64,000 nucleotides of DNA from Streptomyces sp. A2-16 (lineage in GTDB: Bacteria > Actinomycetota > Actinomycetes > Streptomycetales > Streptomycetaceae). Below are positions 33,968-42,941 of the stretch, one piece after another. How positions within the stretch are numbered: position 1 is the stretch's first letter; each line of letters starts with the position of its first letter. Under the pieces are notes generated by a model, which saw nothing but the letters and a program-made list of their open reading frames with translations, was not told the origin of the DNA and made no database searches. A program made the translations under genes and the position numbers. The stretch covers positions 3,038,001 to 3,102,000 of the forward strand of contig NZ_CP063808.1 in NCBI RefSeq assembly GCF_018128905.1, in the 5' to 3' direction.

Positions 33968-35160
33968 CCGAGGGCCGCTTCCCGGTCCGCGCCGGCGGGC
34001 AGCCGTACGACGACCCGGAAGCCGCCCTGCGGTCCGGGCCCGGTCTGCGCGCTGCCCCCGCAGGCGGCCGCCCGCTCCCTGAGGCCGATCAGCCCGTGGC
34101 CGCCGTCCGTGCGGGCCGGCCCACGGCCGTCGTCGGTCACCGTGAGGGTCAACCCGTCCTCCGCCCAGTCGAGTTCCACCTGTGCGCAGGAAGCGTACGC
34201 GTGCTTGACCGTGTTGGTCAGGGCTTCCTGCACCGCGCGATAGGCGGCGACCTCGGTGTCCGGGGGCAGGGGGCGAGAGCGGCCGCGGACGGTCAACTCG
34301 ACCCGCAGTTCCGTCGATCCGGCGACCTGGCCGACCAGGTCGGGCAGTCCGGTGAGATCCGGCTGGGGCAGCCGGACGGCGCCGCCCCGACGCTCCTCCT
34401 CCTTCAACACACCGAGAATCCGCCGCAGTTGGGTCATGGCGTCCCGTCCGCTGGCCGCGATCGCGTCGAACGCGGCCTCGGCACGCGCCGGATCACTGCG
34501 CACGACGACCGGTCCGGCCTCGGCCTGGACGACCATCAGGCTCACCGCGTGCGCGAGGATGTCGTGCATGTCCCGGGCGATCCGGGCGCGTTCCTGGGCG
34601 ATGGCCCGCGCGGTCTCCGCGGCCCGCTCCCGTTCCAGCCGGCGGGCCCGGTCCTCGACGGCCGCGGTGTACGCGCGCTGGACGCGGGCCAGTACGCCGA
34701 GGCCGTAGGCGCAGATCATCCCGGTGATGTGGAAGGCGTACTCGAAGGGCTCGGAGTGCTCCTTGTGCTGCATGGTCAGGACGGCTCCGAGCAGCCAGCC
34801 CGCCAGCATCGTGCGCCGCTGCCAGGGCAGGCCCTGGGCGGCCATGGTGTAGAGGACGACGAGTCCGCCGTACAGCACGTCGGGCGGTGGCGCGTGGTAG
34901 TAGGCCATCGCCGTGGTGGCCGCCGAGACCGCCAGGGCGCAGCTGTAGGGATGGCGGCGCCGCCAGATGAGGGGGACGGCGGTGGCGGCCCCCAGGAGCC
35001 AGCCCACCAGGGTCAGCCGGTCGTCCCCCTCGTCCGGGAACATCCACTGCAGCGACGCGGCGAACAGCACCAGCACGGCGAGCGCGCTGTCGACGACGTA
35101 CGGGTTCGTCGTCCTCAGACGGGTCACGACGGGGGCGTACCAGGACCGGGCGGCGGACAT
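33964..35160 (-). CDS. Sensor histidine kinase (HisKA_3 type)
   Basis: Predicted protein of 398 residues. N-terminal five to six hydrophobic helices (SALAVLVLFAASLQW, LVGWLLGAATAVPLIW and others) precede the dimerisation block IAQERARIARDMHDILAHAVSLM with the phospho-His. The ATPase domain has NTVKHAY (N box) and GHGLIGLRERA (G box). It phosphorylates the adjacent NarL-type regulator. The stimulus is unknown; no extracellular sensor domain is evident, so it may sense the membrane. Confidence 0.93.
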   Translation of the reverse strand: MSAARSWYAPVVTRLRTTNPYVVDSALAVLVLFAASLQWMFPDEGDDRLTLVGWLLGAATAVPLIWRRRHPYSCALAVSAATTAMAYYHAPPPDVLYGGLVVLYTMAAQGLPWQRRTMLAGWLLGAVLTMQHKEHSEPFEYAFHITGMICAYGLGVLARVQRAYTAAVEDRARRLERERAAETARAIAQERARIARDMHDILAHAVSLMVVQAEAGPVVVRSDPARAEAAFDAIAASGRDAMTQLRRILGVLKEEERRGGAVRLPQPDLTGLPDLVGQVAGSTELRVELTVRGRSRPLPPDTEVAAYRAVQEALTNTVKHAYASCAQVELDWAEDGLTLTVTDDGRGPARTDGGHGLIGLRERAAACGGSAQTGPGPQGGFRVVVRLPAGADREAALG

Positions 35161-35218
35161 GAGCGGCTCCTCGGGGCCGGGGCCGTTCCAGTATCACGAC
35201 ACGGGTGCGGCGGGGACC

Positions 35219-36004
35219 TCACCGGTGAGAGGGATATCCGGCGCCCGAACGCGGCGCGACCGCGGGCTGCCAGCCAAGGGCCCGCGAGATCCCGAGCGCC
35301 GCGAGCCGCACCGCGGGGATCAGCACCGGCACCTGGGCGTCGTCCTGCGGCACGACGACGGACACGGCGGCGACCACCGACCCGTCCGGTCCGCGCACCG
35401 GCGCGGCCACCGACAGGGCGTCGTCGGTGACCTGACGACTGCTCACCGCCACCCCGGTGCGCCGGACCTCCGCCAGCACCCGGCGCAGCTTCGCCGGCTC
35501 GGTGATGGTGTACGGCGTGAAGATCGCGAGCGGTGCCGCGCAGTACTCCTCCTGCTCGCGCGGCGCGCAGTGCGCCAGCAGCACCAGGCCGACCCCGGTG
35601 GCGTGCAGCGGCCAGCGCGCCCCGACCCGGATGTGCACACCGACCGAGGAGCGCCCCGCGATCCACTCGATGTACACGACGTCCGATCCGTCCCGCACCG
35701 CCAGCTGCACGTTCTCGTGGGTGGCCTCGTACAGGTCCTCCAGGTACGGCAGCGCCAGCTGCCGCAGCGCGACCCCGCGCGGCGCGAGCGCGGCGACCTC
35801 CCACAGGCGCAGTCCCACGTGGTAGACGCCGGCGTCGTCCCGCTCCAGCGCGCCCCAGTCGGTCAGCGCGCCCACCAGCCGGTGCGTGGTGGTCAGGGTC
35901 AGCCCGGCCCGCCGGCTGATGTCGGTCAGGGACAGCGCCGGGTGGTCGTGGTCGAACGCGGCGAGCACGGACAGCAGCCGGTCCGGCGCGGAACGTGCCG
36001 TCAT
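35219..36004 (-). CDS. IclR-family transcriptional regulator
   Basis: Predicted protein of 261 residues from the ATG at 36004, which overlaps the MarR stop (ATGA). The winged helix is residues 5-65 (LLSVLAAFDHDHPALSLTDISRRAGL, TTHRLVGAL). An IclR effector domain follows (ENVQLAVRDGSDVVYIEWIAG, HATGVGLVLLA). IclR proteins often control aromatic and acyl-CoA catabolism. It is co-transcribed with the MarR gene and diverges from the cou-like operon, which it may co-regulate. Confidence 0.9.
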   Translation of the reverse strand: MTARSAPDRLLSVLAAFDHDHPALSLTDISRRAGLTLTTTHRLVGALTDWGALERDDAGVYHVGLRLWEVAALAPRGVALRQLALPYLEDLYEATHENVQLAVRDGSDVVYIEWIAGRSSVGVHIRVGARWPLHATGVGLVLLAHCAPREQEEYCAAPLAIFTPYTITEPAKLRRVLAEVRRTGVAVSSRQVTDDALSVAAPVRGPDGSVVAAVSVVVPQDDAQVPVLIPAVRLAALGISRALGWQPAVAPRSGAGYPSHR

Positions 36005-36420
36005 GGCCGGTCGGCGACCCTCAGCAGGAGGGCCTGCAGCGTCTCGCGTTCGGCGGGGTCCAGCGGGGCCAGCAGGTCGTTGGTCACCCGTCGGCCTGCC
36101 TCGTCGGTGCCGCGCAGGAAGGCCCGGCCGTCCTCGGTGAGCACGACGATCTTGCTGCGGCGGTCGTCGGGGGAGGGGCGGCGCTCGGTCAGGCCCAGTC
36201 TCTCCAGGTCGTCGACCAGGCCGACGATCGCGCTGGGGTCGTAGCCGAGCCGGGTGCTCAGCTCCCGCTGAAGGGCGCCCTCGGCGCCGGCGAGGTAGCG
36301 CAGCACCGCGTAGTGCCGCAGCCGCAGCCCCGACTCCTGGAGGAACGTGTTGAAGAGCTGGCCCGAGCGCAGGCCCAGGCGGTACAGCAGGTAACCGGTG
36401 TCCGCGTGCAGCCCGCGCAT
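36001..36420 (-). CDS. MarR-family regulator, CouR-like candidate
   Basis: Predicted protein of 139 residues with a central winged helix (LSTRLGYDPSAIVGLVDDLERLGLTERRPSPDDRR in parts). It is divergent from the SDR/amidohydrolase/ligase/MaoC operon, with a palindrome-containing promoter between. In Rhodococcus jostii a MarR protein, CouR, represses the cou genes and is released by p-coumaroyl-CoA, so the same role is likely here. Whether this one binds an acyl-CoA cannot be seen. Confidence 0.85.
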   Translation of the reverse strand: MRGLHADTGYLLYRLGLRSGQLFNTFLQESGLRLRHYAVLRYLAGAEGALQRELSTRLGYDPSAIVGLVDDLERLGLTERRPSPDDRRSKIVVLTEDGRAFLRGTDEAGRRVTNDLLAPLDPAERETLQALLLRVADRP

Positions 36421-36539
36421 CCACGGCTCCTCCGAGTCGATGGGCTTCGGGGTGACGTGCTGGCGTGTGATGGCGGGCTCCTCGCACTCGGTGTGTCAGG
36501 GAGATTCCAGCATGGCGCACCCATAGGTGAACAACAACT

Positions 36540-36569
36540 ATTGACGTCACCAATTATTGCTCTTAGCTT
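36540..36569 (+). promoter_or_regulatory. Promoter and overlapping palindrome of the cou-like operon
   Basis: TTGACG at 36541-36546, 17 bases, then TAGCTT at 36564-36569 make a good -35/-10 pair for the SDR gene at 36638. ATTG...CAAT (36540-36554) and CAATTATTG (36551-36559) are overlapping inverted repeats covering the -35 and spacer, the expected place for a MarR repressor. The stretch 36530-36569 is far more AT-rich than its surroundings. Confidence 0.6.
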
Positions 36570-36637
36570 CGATCTCGAAGTCGCACCGCGCTTCTCGCAG
36601 CCGCACCACCCGCATCCGTTCGTGAAGGGACCTCCTC

Positions 36638-37555
36638 GTGCCCAGCATCGATCTCACCGGCAAGGTCGCCGTCGTCACCGGCAGCGGCCGGGGCCTCGGC
36701 CTCGCCTACGCGCACGCCCTGGCCGCCCACGGCGCCTCCGTGGTCGTCAACGACGTCGACGAGGCGGTCGCCGAGCAGGCCGTGAAGTCCATCACCGAGG
36801 CGGGCGGCACCGCCGTCGCCGAGGTCGTCCCGGTCGGTACCACCGAGGCCGCGGAACGGCTGGTGAACCGGGCCGTGGCGGAGTTCGGGCGGATCGACGT
36901 CCTGGTCACCAACGCCGGCATCCTGCGCGACAAGGTGCTGTGGAAGATGACCGACGAGGACTTCGACGCGGTGATCGCCACCCACCTCAAGGGCACCTTC
37001 ACCTGCGCCCGCGCCGCCGCCGTCCGGATGCGCGAGCAGGGCGAGGGCGGCACCCTGATCCTGGTCGGCTCCCCGGCCGGACAGCGCGGCAACTTCGGGC
37101 AGACCAACTACGCCGCCGCCAAGGCCGGCATCGCCGCCTTCGCCCGCACCTGGTCCATGGAGCTGGGCCGCGCGAACATCACCGTCAACGCGATCGTGCC
37201 GGTCGCGGCCACCGCGATGACCGAGACCATCCCCGCCTTCGCCCCGTACATCGAGGCCATGAGGAACGGCGAGCCCCTCCCGGGCTTCCTCCGCAAGGGC
37301 GAGGGCTTCGGCACCCCCGAGGACTGCGCGGCCCTCGTGCCCTTCCTCGCCTCAGAGGCCGCCCGGGGCATCACCGGGCAGGCGATCGGCATCGGCGGCG
37401 ACAAGGTGGCACTCTGGTCCCATCCGCAGGAGATCAAGGCGGCGTACGCCGACGGCGGCTGGACCCCCGAGACCCTGGCCGACGCCTTCCCCACCTCGGT
37501 CGGTGCCGAGCTCCAGACCGTCGGCATCCCGGCGCCGAAGTTCCCGGAGGCCTGA
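36638..37555 (+). CDS. SDR dehydrogenase, CouN-like (3-hydroxyacyl-CoA dehydrogenase step)
   Basis: Predicted protein of 305 residues. The cofactor loop is TGSGRGLGLA, NAGILRD follows, and the catalytic Tyr-x-x-x-Lys is YAAAKAG with upstream Ser in LVGSPAGQ. The segment LWKMTDEDFDAV resembles multifunctional beta-oxidation dehydrogenases. In the cou pathway this step oxidises the 3-hydroxy-3-aryl-propionyl-CoA to the beta-keto thioester. The stop overlaps the next start by one base (TGATG). Confidence 0.85.
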   Translation: MPSIDLTGKVAVVTGSGRGLGLAYAHALAAHGASVVVNDVDEAVAEQAVKSITEAGGTAVAEVVPVGTTEAAERLVNRAVAEFGRIDVLVTNAGILRDKVLWKMTDEDFDAVIATHLKGTFTCARAAAVRMREQGEGGTLILVGSPAGQRGNFGQTNYAAAKAGIAAFARTWSMELGRANITVNAIVPVAATAMTETIPAFAPYIEAMRNGEPLPGFLRKGEGFGTPEDCAALVPFLASEAARGITGQAIGIGGDKVALWSHPQEIKAAYADGGWTPETLADAFPTSVGAELQTVGIPAPKFPEA

Positions 37556-38430
37556 TGGACATCGACGAACTGGTCGCCATCGACGTGCACACCCATGCGG
37601 AGGTCTCCTCCAAGGGGCACTCCTCGCTCGACGACGACCTGCACGACGCCTCCTCCGCCTACTTCAAGGTCGAGGGCAAGCGGAAGCCGACCCTGGAGGA
37701 GACCGCCGCCTACTACCGTGAGCGGAAGATGGCCGCCGTGATCTTCACGGTGGACGCCGAGTCCGCGACCGGCACCGCGCCCGTCCCGAACGAGGAGGTC
37801 GCCGAGGCGGCCGCCGCCAACTCCGACGTCCTGATCCCCTTCGCCTCCATCGACCCCTTCCGCGGCAAGGCGGGCGTCAAGCAGGCCCGTCGGCTGGTCG
37901 AGGAGTACGGGGTGAAGGGCTTCAAGTTCCACCCCAGCATCCAGGGCTTCTTCCCCAACGACCGGGCAGTGGCGTACGACCTCTTCGAGGTGATCGAGGA
38001 GACGGGCACCATCGCCCTCTTCCACACCGGCCAGACGGGCATCGGCGCCGGTGTCCCGGGCGGCGGCGGCATCCGTCTCAAGTACTCGAACCCGCTGCAC
38101 GTGGACGACGTCGCCGCCGACTTCCCGCATCTGAAGATCATCCTGGCGCACCCGTCCTTCCCCTGGCAGGACGAGGCCCTCGCCGTCGCCACCCACAAGC
38201 CGGGTGTCCACATCGACCTGTCCGGCTGGTCGCCGAAGTACTTCCCGCCGCAGCTCGTGCAGTACGCGAACACGCTGCTCAAGGACAAGGTCCTCTTCGG
38301 CTCCGACTTCCCCGTCCTCACCCCCGACCGCTGGCTCGCCGACTTCGAGAAGCTGTCGATCAAGGACGAGGTCAAGCCGAGGATCCTCAAGGAGAACGCC
38401 GCCCGTCTGCTCGGGCTGACCAAGCCATAA
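37555..38430 (+). CDS. Amidohydrolase-family beta-ketoacyl hydrolase, CouO-like
   Basis: Predicted protein of 291 residues. Metal-binding residues of the amidohydrolase-2 group are H12 and H14 (DVHTHAE), H157 (LFHTGQ), H199 (LAHPSF) and D251 (FGSDFP). In Rhodococcus, CouO belongs to this family and its D257 is essential for cleaving acetyl-CoA (or acetate equivalent) from the aryl beta-keto intermediate. D251 is the matching Asp by motif. The gene order SDR-amidohydrolase matches couN-couO. An ACMSD-type decarboxylase is the other possibility. Confidence 0.82.
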   Translation: MDIDELVAIDVHTHAEVSSKGHSSLDDDLHDASSAYFKVEGKRKPTLEETAAYYRERKMAAVIFTVDAESATGTAPVPNEEVAEAAAANSDVLIPFASIDPFRGKAGVKQARRLVEEYGVKGFKFHPSIQGFFPNDRAVAYDLFEVIEETGTIALFHTGQTGIGAGVPGGGGIRLKYSNPLHVDDVAADFPHLKIILAHPSFPWQDEALAVATHKPGVHIDLSGWSPKYFPPQLVQYANTLLKDKVLFGSDFPVLTPDRWLADFEKLSIKDEVKPRILKENAARLLGLTKP

Positions 38431-38440
38431 GGGGCCCCAG

Positions 38441-39964
38441 ATGCGCAACGAGGGACTGGGGTCGTGGTCCGCACGCCGGGCCCGCAAGACCCCGCACCGC
38501 ACCGCCCTGATCCACGGCGACACGACCGTCACCTACGCCGAACTGCACACCCGCGTCACCCGCCTCGCGCACGCCCTGCGCGCCCGGGGCATCCGGCGCG
38601 GCGACCGGGTCGCCTACCTCGGCCCCAACCACCCCTCCTACCTGGAGACGCTGTTCGCGGCCGGCACCCTCGGCGCGGTCTTCGTCCCCCTCAACACCCG
38701 CCTAGCGGGACCGGAGATCGCCTACCAGCTCTCCGACTCCGGGGCCAGGGCGCTGGTCTACGGCCCCTCGCACGCGGGGCTCGTCGCCGGACTGCCGGGC
38801 AGCACCGACGTGCGGACGTACGTCGAAGTCGGCGCCGAGTACGAGGGGTTGCTCACCGAGTCGCCGACCGACCCGGTCGACGAGCCGGTCACGCCCGACG
38901 ACACCTGCATCATCATGTACACCTCGGGCACGACCGGCCGCCCCAAGGGCGCCATGCTCACCCACGGCAACCTGACGTGGAACGCGATCAACGTCCTCGT
39001 CGACACCGACCTGATCGCCGACGAACGCGCCCTGGTCTCGGCCCCGTTGTTCCACACGGCGGGACTGAACATGCTGACCCTGCCGGTGCTGCTCAAGGGC
39101 GGCACCTGTGTCCTGGTCGAGGCCTTCGACCCGGACGCCACCTTCGACCTGATCGAACAGCACCGGATCACCTTCATGTTCGGGGTGCCCACGATGTTCG
39201 AGCAGGTGGCGAGGCACCCGCGCTGGGCGGGCGCGGACCTGTCCTCCCTGCGCATCCTGACCTGCGGCGGCTCCCCGGTGTCCACCCCGCTCATCGCCGC
39301 GTACCAGGAGCGCGGGCTCACCTTCCTCCAGGGCTACGGCATGACCGAGGCGTCCCCCGGGACCCTCTTCCTGGACGCCGAGCACGCCATCGGCAAGGCG
39401 GGTTCGGCCGGAGTGCCGCACTTCTTCAGCGACGTCCGGGTCGTACGGCCGGACCTGACACCCGTCGACATCGACGAGACCGGCGAGGTCGTGCTCCGCG
39501 GCCCGCACGTGATGCCGGGCTACTGGGGGCTGCCCGAGGAGACCGCGGCCTCCTTCGCGGACGGCTGGTTCCGCAGCGGGGACGCGGCCCGGGTCGACGA
39601 GGACGGGTACGTCTTCATCGTCGACCGGATCAAGGACATGATCATCTCGGGCGGCGAGAACATCTACCCCGCCGAGATCGAGGACCTGCTCCTCGGCCAT
39701 CCGGACATCGCCGAGTGCGCGGTCATCGGGGTGCCCGACGACAAGTGGGGCGAGGTGCCGCGGGCGGTCGTCGTCCCCCGCGAGGGCCACACGCCCGACC
39801 CCGACGAGGTGCTGGCCTCCCTGTCCGGCCGCCTCGCCAAGTACAAGATCCCCAAATCGGTGGTGATCGCGGACGAACTCCCGCGCACCGCCTCCGGAAA
39901 GCTCCTCAAGTCCCGTGTGCGCAAGCGCTACGGCTCCGACTCCCAGACAAGGACAGCTACATGA
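38441..39964 (+). CDS. Acyl-CoA ligase, CouL-like (hydroxycinnamate activation)
   Basis: Predicted protein of 507 residues. AMP-forming signature YTSGTTGRPKGAMLTH, QGYGMTEASPG, the Asp of GDAARVDEDGY, and the catalytic Lys in PRTASGKLLKSRV. It joins an acid to CoA through an acyl-AMP. Neighbouring hydratase, SDR and amidohydrolase genes point to a p-hydroxycinnamate (coumarate, ferulate) substrate, but fatty acids cannot be excluded from sequence alone. It overlaps the MaoC gene by 4 bases. Confidence 0.87.
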   Translation: MRNEGLGSWSARRARKTPHRTALIHGDTTVTYAELHTRVTRLAHALRARGIRRGDRVAYLGPNHPSYLETLFAAGTLGAVFVPLNTRLAGPEIAYQLSDSGARALVYGPSHAGLVAGLPGSTDVRTYVEVGAEYEGLLTESPTDPVDEPVTPDDTCIIMYTSGTTGRPKGAMLTHGNLTWNAINVLVDTDLIADERALVSAPLFHTAGLNMLTLPVLLKGGTCVLVEAFDPDATFDLIEQHRITFMFGVPTMFEQVARHPRWAGADLSSLRILTCGGSPVSTPLIAAYQERGLTFLQGYGMTEASPGTLFLDAEHAIGKAGSAGVPHFFSDVRVVRPDLTPVDIDETGEVVLRGPHVMPGYWGLPEETAASFADGWFRSGDAARVDEDGYVFIVDRIKDMIISGGENIYPAEIEDLLLGHPDIAECAVIGVPDDKWGEVPRAVVVPREGHTPDPDEVLASLSGRLAKYKIPKSVVIADELPRTASGKLLKSRVRKRYGSDSQTRTAT

Positions 39965-40416
39965 GCGTCACCGTGAACGGCCTCGACGAACTGAAGAAGC
40001 TCGCCGGCAGCGACCTCGGCACCAGCGAGTGGATCGAGGTCACCCAGGAGCGCGTCAACACCTTCGCCGACGCCACCGGCGACCACCAGTGGATCCACGT
40101 GGACCCCGAGAAGGCGGCAGCGGGCCCCTTCGGCGCCCCCATCGCGCACGGCTACCTCACCCTGTCCCTCTTCATCCCGCTCTTCACCGAGCTCCTGGAC
40201 GTCCAGGGCGTCACCACGAAGGTCAACTACGGCCTGAACAAGGTGCGTTTCCCCGCGCCGGTGAAGGTGGGCTCCCGCATCCGCCTCGTCGCCAAGCTCA
40301 CGGACGTCGAGGAGGTACCGGGCGGAGTCCAGATCACCGTGGACGGGGCCGTGGAGATCGAAGGCGGAGCGAAGCCGGCGGCGGTGCTGCAGAGCCTGTC
40401 GCGGTTCTACGCCTGA
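39961..40416 (+). CDS. MaoC-type enoyl-CoA hydratase, CouM-like
   Basis: Predicted protein of 151 residues with a hotdog fold. The catalytic motif is FADATGDHQWIHVDPEKAA (Asp and His), and PFGAPIAHGYLTLSL follows. It hydrates the double bond of the cinnamoyl-type CoA ester. It is the last gene of the four-gene operon. Its 3' end overlaps by 10 bases the convergent secreted-protein gene. Confidence 0.87.
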   Translation: MSVTVNGLDELKKLAGSDLGTSEWIEVTQERVNTFADATGDHQWIHVDPEKAAAGPFGAPIAHGYLTLSLFIPLFTELLDVQGVTTKVNYGLNKVRFPAPVKVGSRIRLVAKLTDVEEVPGGVQITVDGAVEIEGGAKPAAVLQSLSRFYA

Positions 40417-41252
40417 CGGTACGAGTACACCGCCGTCGCCACCGCGCACACCCCCGGCGGGATCACCTCCGCCCGCAGTGTCCCACTGCTCGCGTCGTAG
40501 TCCACGCCCTCCGCCTCGAACGACCCCTGCGTGCACACACTGCGCTGCGGCAGGGCGAACAGGCTCCGCACCTCGCCCGTGACCGGCCCGCCGTCCAGCC
40601 TGTGCGGGAGGTCGACCTGCAGGAGCGGGCGGATCTCGGGGAACAGGGTGCCGGTGGCGTCGTTCGAGGCGCACACCAGACGGGTGTCCGTCACGAAGTC
40701 ACAGCCCTGGATGTCGCGGACGGGCTTGTCCAGGGTGATCTGCCAGGCCTCCTTCAGGGCCCCACCGGCGGAAGGGGTCGAGGGGTTCAGCAGTGGTGCC
40801 GGGAACACCTGGAGTCTGTTCTGCTCGCCCCACTCGCCCGACACCAGCCACTGCGCGTCGGGCGAGAGGGCGGCGAAGGAGTTGTTGACCTTCTCGCCGG
40901 GGTTCAGGGCGTGCACGTACTCGTAGCGCTTCCCGGCCGGCGTGGTGACCGCGAACATCTTCGACGTGGCCGTGTCCGCGCCCTGGTAGGCGTCGAAGAC
41001 GTAGCCGCGCGCGATGTCCGGGTCGCCCACGTGGTTCCAGCCCTTGACGCGGAGGTCCAGGGGGATGTCCGTCAGCCCGCGGTACAGCAGCGAGCCGTCC
41101 GCGCGGCCGGCGAGCCCCTGGCCCCCGCCGAGGGTGTCGGTGTACGCCGTGCCGGTCTCCACCCAGTGCGGGTCACCGCCCGCGAGGGCGGGACCCGTGC
41201 TGAGTACGACGGCCCCTGATAAGCAGCCCAGGACAGTGAGATGACGCTTCAT
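40407..41252 (-). CDS. Secreted protein of unknown function, beta-propeller-like
   Basis: Predicted protein of 281 residues from the ATG at 41252, one base overlapping the PHP gene stop (TGATG). A signal peptide (MKRHLTVLGCLSGAVVLS, cleavage near ALAGG) leads to repeats such as NNSFAALSPDAQWLVSGEW and VRDIQGCDFVTDTRLVCAS, suggesting a WD-type propeller. No catalytic motif. It is the distal gene of the glycan/phosphoesterase operon, so it may bind the same extracellular material as the enzymes before it. Confidence 0.7.
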   Translation of the reverse strand: MKRHLTVLGCLSGAVVLSTGPALAGGDPHWVETGTAYTDTLGGGQGLAGRADGSLLYRGLTDIPLDLRVKGWNHVGDPDIARGYVFDAYQGADTATSKMFAVTTPAGKRYEYVHALNPGEKVNNSFAALSPDAQWLVSGEWGEQNRLQVFPAPLLNPSTPSAGGALKEAWQITLDKPVRDIQGCDFVTDTRLVCASNDATGTLFPEIRPLLQVDLPHRLDGGPVTGEVRSLFALPQRSVCTQGSFEAEGVDYDASSGTLRAEVIPPGVCAVATAVYSYRQA

Positions 41253-42922
41253 CAGGCACCCGCCACGTCGACGAAGACGGGGTTGGAATAGAACCACGTA
41301 TCCGCCCACGGGTCACCGTTGCCGGGCTCGTGCGGGATCGGTCCGTGCGGGTCGACCGACGCGCCGAGGTACCCGGCACCGTGCCGCTTCCCGTCACTGC
41401 CCCGCAGCCGGACGTAGAAGGACTCGTCCCCGGCGGTCAGCGGGATGCGCAGGGTGTACGTCCCCTTCCGCCCGGACACGTCCTTCGTCTGCACGACCCT
41501 GGTGTCGGGGGCCTGCCAGGTGTCCCGGTCGCTCACCGGACCGCGCACGGCGCCCCGGATCACGTCCACGTGCGCCAACTCCGGCAGGATTCCCTGGGGG
41601 TTGGGGCGGGAGGCGGACGTGACCGTCACGTACAGCGTGATCCGCTCGCCCTTGCGGACCCGCAGCCGACCGCCCAGCGTGACACCGCGCCCGGAGTCGC
41701 AGTCCCGCTTCACCCGCACGTCGAGCCCGTCGAGCAGATGCCCGTGGTCCACCCAGACCCGTCCCGCGCGCAGGCCCGCCATCACCGACCGGTAGCCGTA
41801 GCGGGTCACCCCGACGTGGGTGCGGCTGAACTCGCCCGGCCAGAAGTCGCTGCCGGGCTGCGGGGTGTCGGTGTTCACCGGGTCGGGCAGCTTGCCGGTG
41901 TTGTCGAAGTTCTGCCCGGCCGGCCAGTCGCCGTTCTTCCAGGTGTCGAAGACGGTGCGGTGGTTGTCGGAGTTCGTGGTGATCGAGTACAGGCTGCCTT
42001 CGGCCAGCATCGAGTCCCACAGCCCGCCGACGGTCGCCGTCGCCCAGTCGAAACCGCCGTACGTCACATAGGCCGCCGCCGGATAGCCCGCCCAGGACTG
42101 GGCCGACGGCTTGTTCTCGTACTCGCCGCGGATCGAGGTCGCACCGCGCCAGCCCGGGATCGCCGCGCCCTGGGCGCCCGGTGCGCCCTCCATGCCGATC
42201 ATGATCTCGGGGGCCGCGTCCCGCCAGCCCCGCATCTCGTGCGGGGAGTCGATGCCGAGCCGCAGCGGGTGGTTGGCGATGACGAGGACGTCGTCGACGT
42301 AGCCCGAACGGCGCTGCTCCGCCAGCCACTTGATCGCCTTGACGGCGTGCGCCTCGTTGCGGGCGGTGTCGGCGGCGCCCGCGGACCCCTCGGTGTAGTT
42401 GAGGAGCTTGCCGTCGTAGGCCAGCTCGAACTGGGTGAGCAGGTCGGTCTCGTGGGGCCCGGGAGCCGCGAACACCGTGCAGTGCTCGGCGGCCGGGATG
42501 TACCACTCCAGACCCTGGAAGATCAGCTGACGCGGGTTCTCCGCACGGGCCTTGACGATTTCCGCGTGCTCCAGCTTGGCGCCGTAGTTGGCGTGTCCGA
42601 AGTTGGAGTGCTCGTTGAACACCATCCAGTCCAGGCCGTACTTGGCGGCGGCCCTCGCCTGCTGGGAGAACGTGTACTTGGCGTCGTGGCTGTAGACGGA
42701 GTGCACGTGGTGGTCGCCGACGAGGTAGGCGAGCCGGGGGTCGTCGCCGCCGAAGCGAGGGCGAGGCGAAGCGGCCAGTGCCGGAGTCGCCGACCCCAGC
42801 GCGAACGCGGCGCCGAACAGGCCCGCACGGCGCAGGAGTCCGCGTCTCGACACGCCCTGCGCGTCGAGGTCGGCGGGGGAGACGGACGGGTCGGCCCAGG
42901 AGGGCAGTTGCTGCTCGTTCAT
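41252..42922 (-). CDS. Exported PHP-domain metallohydrolase (CehA/McbA-like)
   Basis: Predicted protein of 556 residues. A Tat signal (VSRRGLLRRAGLFGAAFALG, cleavage near ALAAS) lies at about 25-52. The PHP metal motifs are GDHHVHSVYSHDA, FNEHSNFGHANYG, GLEWYIPAAEH, VIANHPLRLG and NSDNHRTVFD. CehA/McbA-type enzymes hydrolyse carbamate, ester or phosphoester bonds. The C-terminal third (RLRVRKGERITLYVTV, GTYTLRIPLTAG) looks like a beta-sandwich. It starts 19 bases after the metallophosphoesterase stop, so the pair is exported and expressed together. Confidence 0.85.
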   Translation of the reverse strand: MNEQQLPSWADPSVSPADLDAQGVSRRGLLRRAGLFGAAFALGSATPALAASPRPRFGGDDPRLAYLVGDHHVHSVYSHDAKYTFSQQARAAAKYGLDWMVFNEHSNFGHANYGAKLEHAEIVKARAENPRQLIFQGLEWYIPAAEHCTVFAAPGPHETDLLTQFELAYDGKLLNYTEGSAGAADTARNEAHAVKAIKWLAEQRRSGYVDDVLVIANHPLRLGIDSPHEMRGWRDAAPEIMIGMEGAPGAQGAAIPGWRGATSIRGEYENKPSAQSWAGYPAAAYVTYGGFDWATATVGGLWDSMLAEGSLYSITTNSDNHRTVFDTWKNGDWPAGQNFDNTGKLPDPVNTDTPQPGSDFWPGEFSRTHVGVTRYGYRSVMAGLRAGRVWVDHGHLLDGLDVRVKRDCDSGRGVTLGGRLRVRKGERITLYVTVTSASRPNPQGILPELAHVDVIRGAVRGPVSDRDTWQAPDTRVVQTKDVSGRKGTYTLRIPLTAGDESFYVRLRGSDGKRHGAGYLGASVDPHGPIPHEPGNGDPWADTWFYSNPVFVDVAGA

Positions 42923-42941
42923 GGTGATCCTCGGAAGGGAG

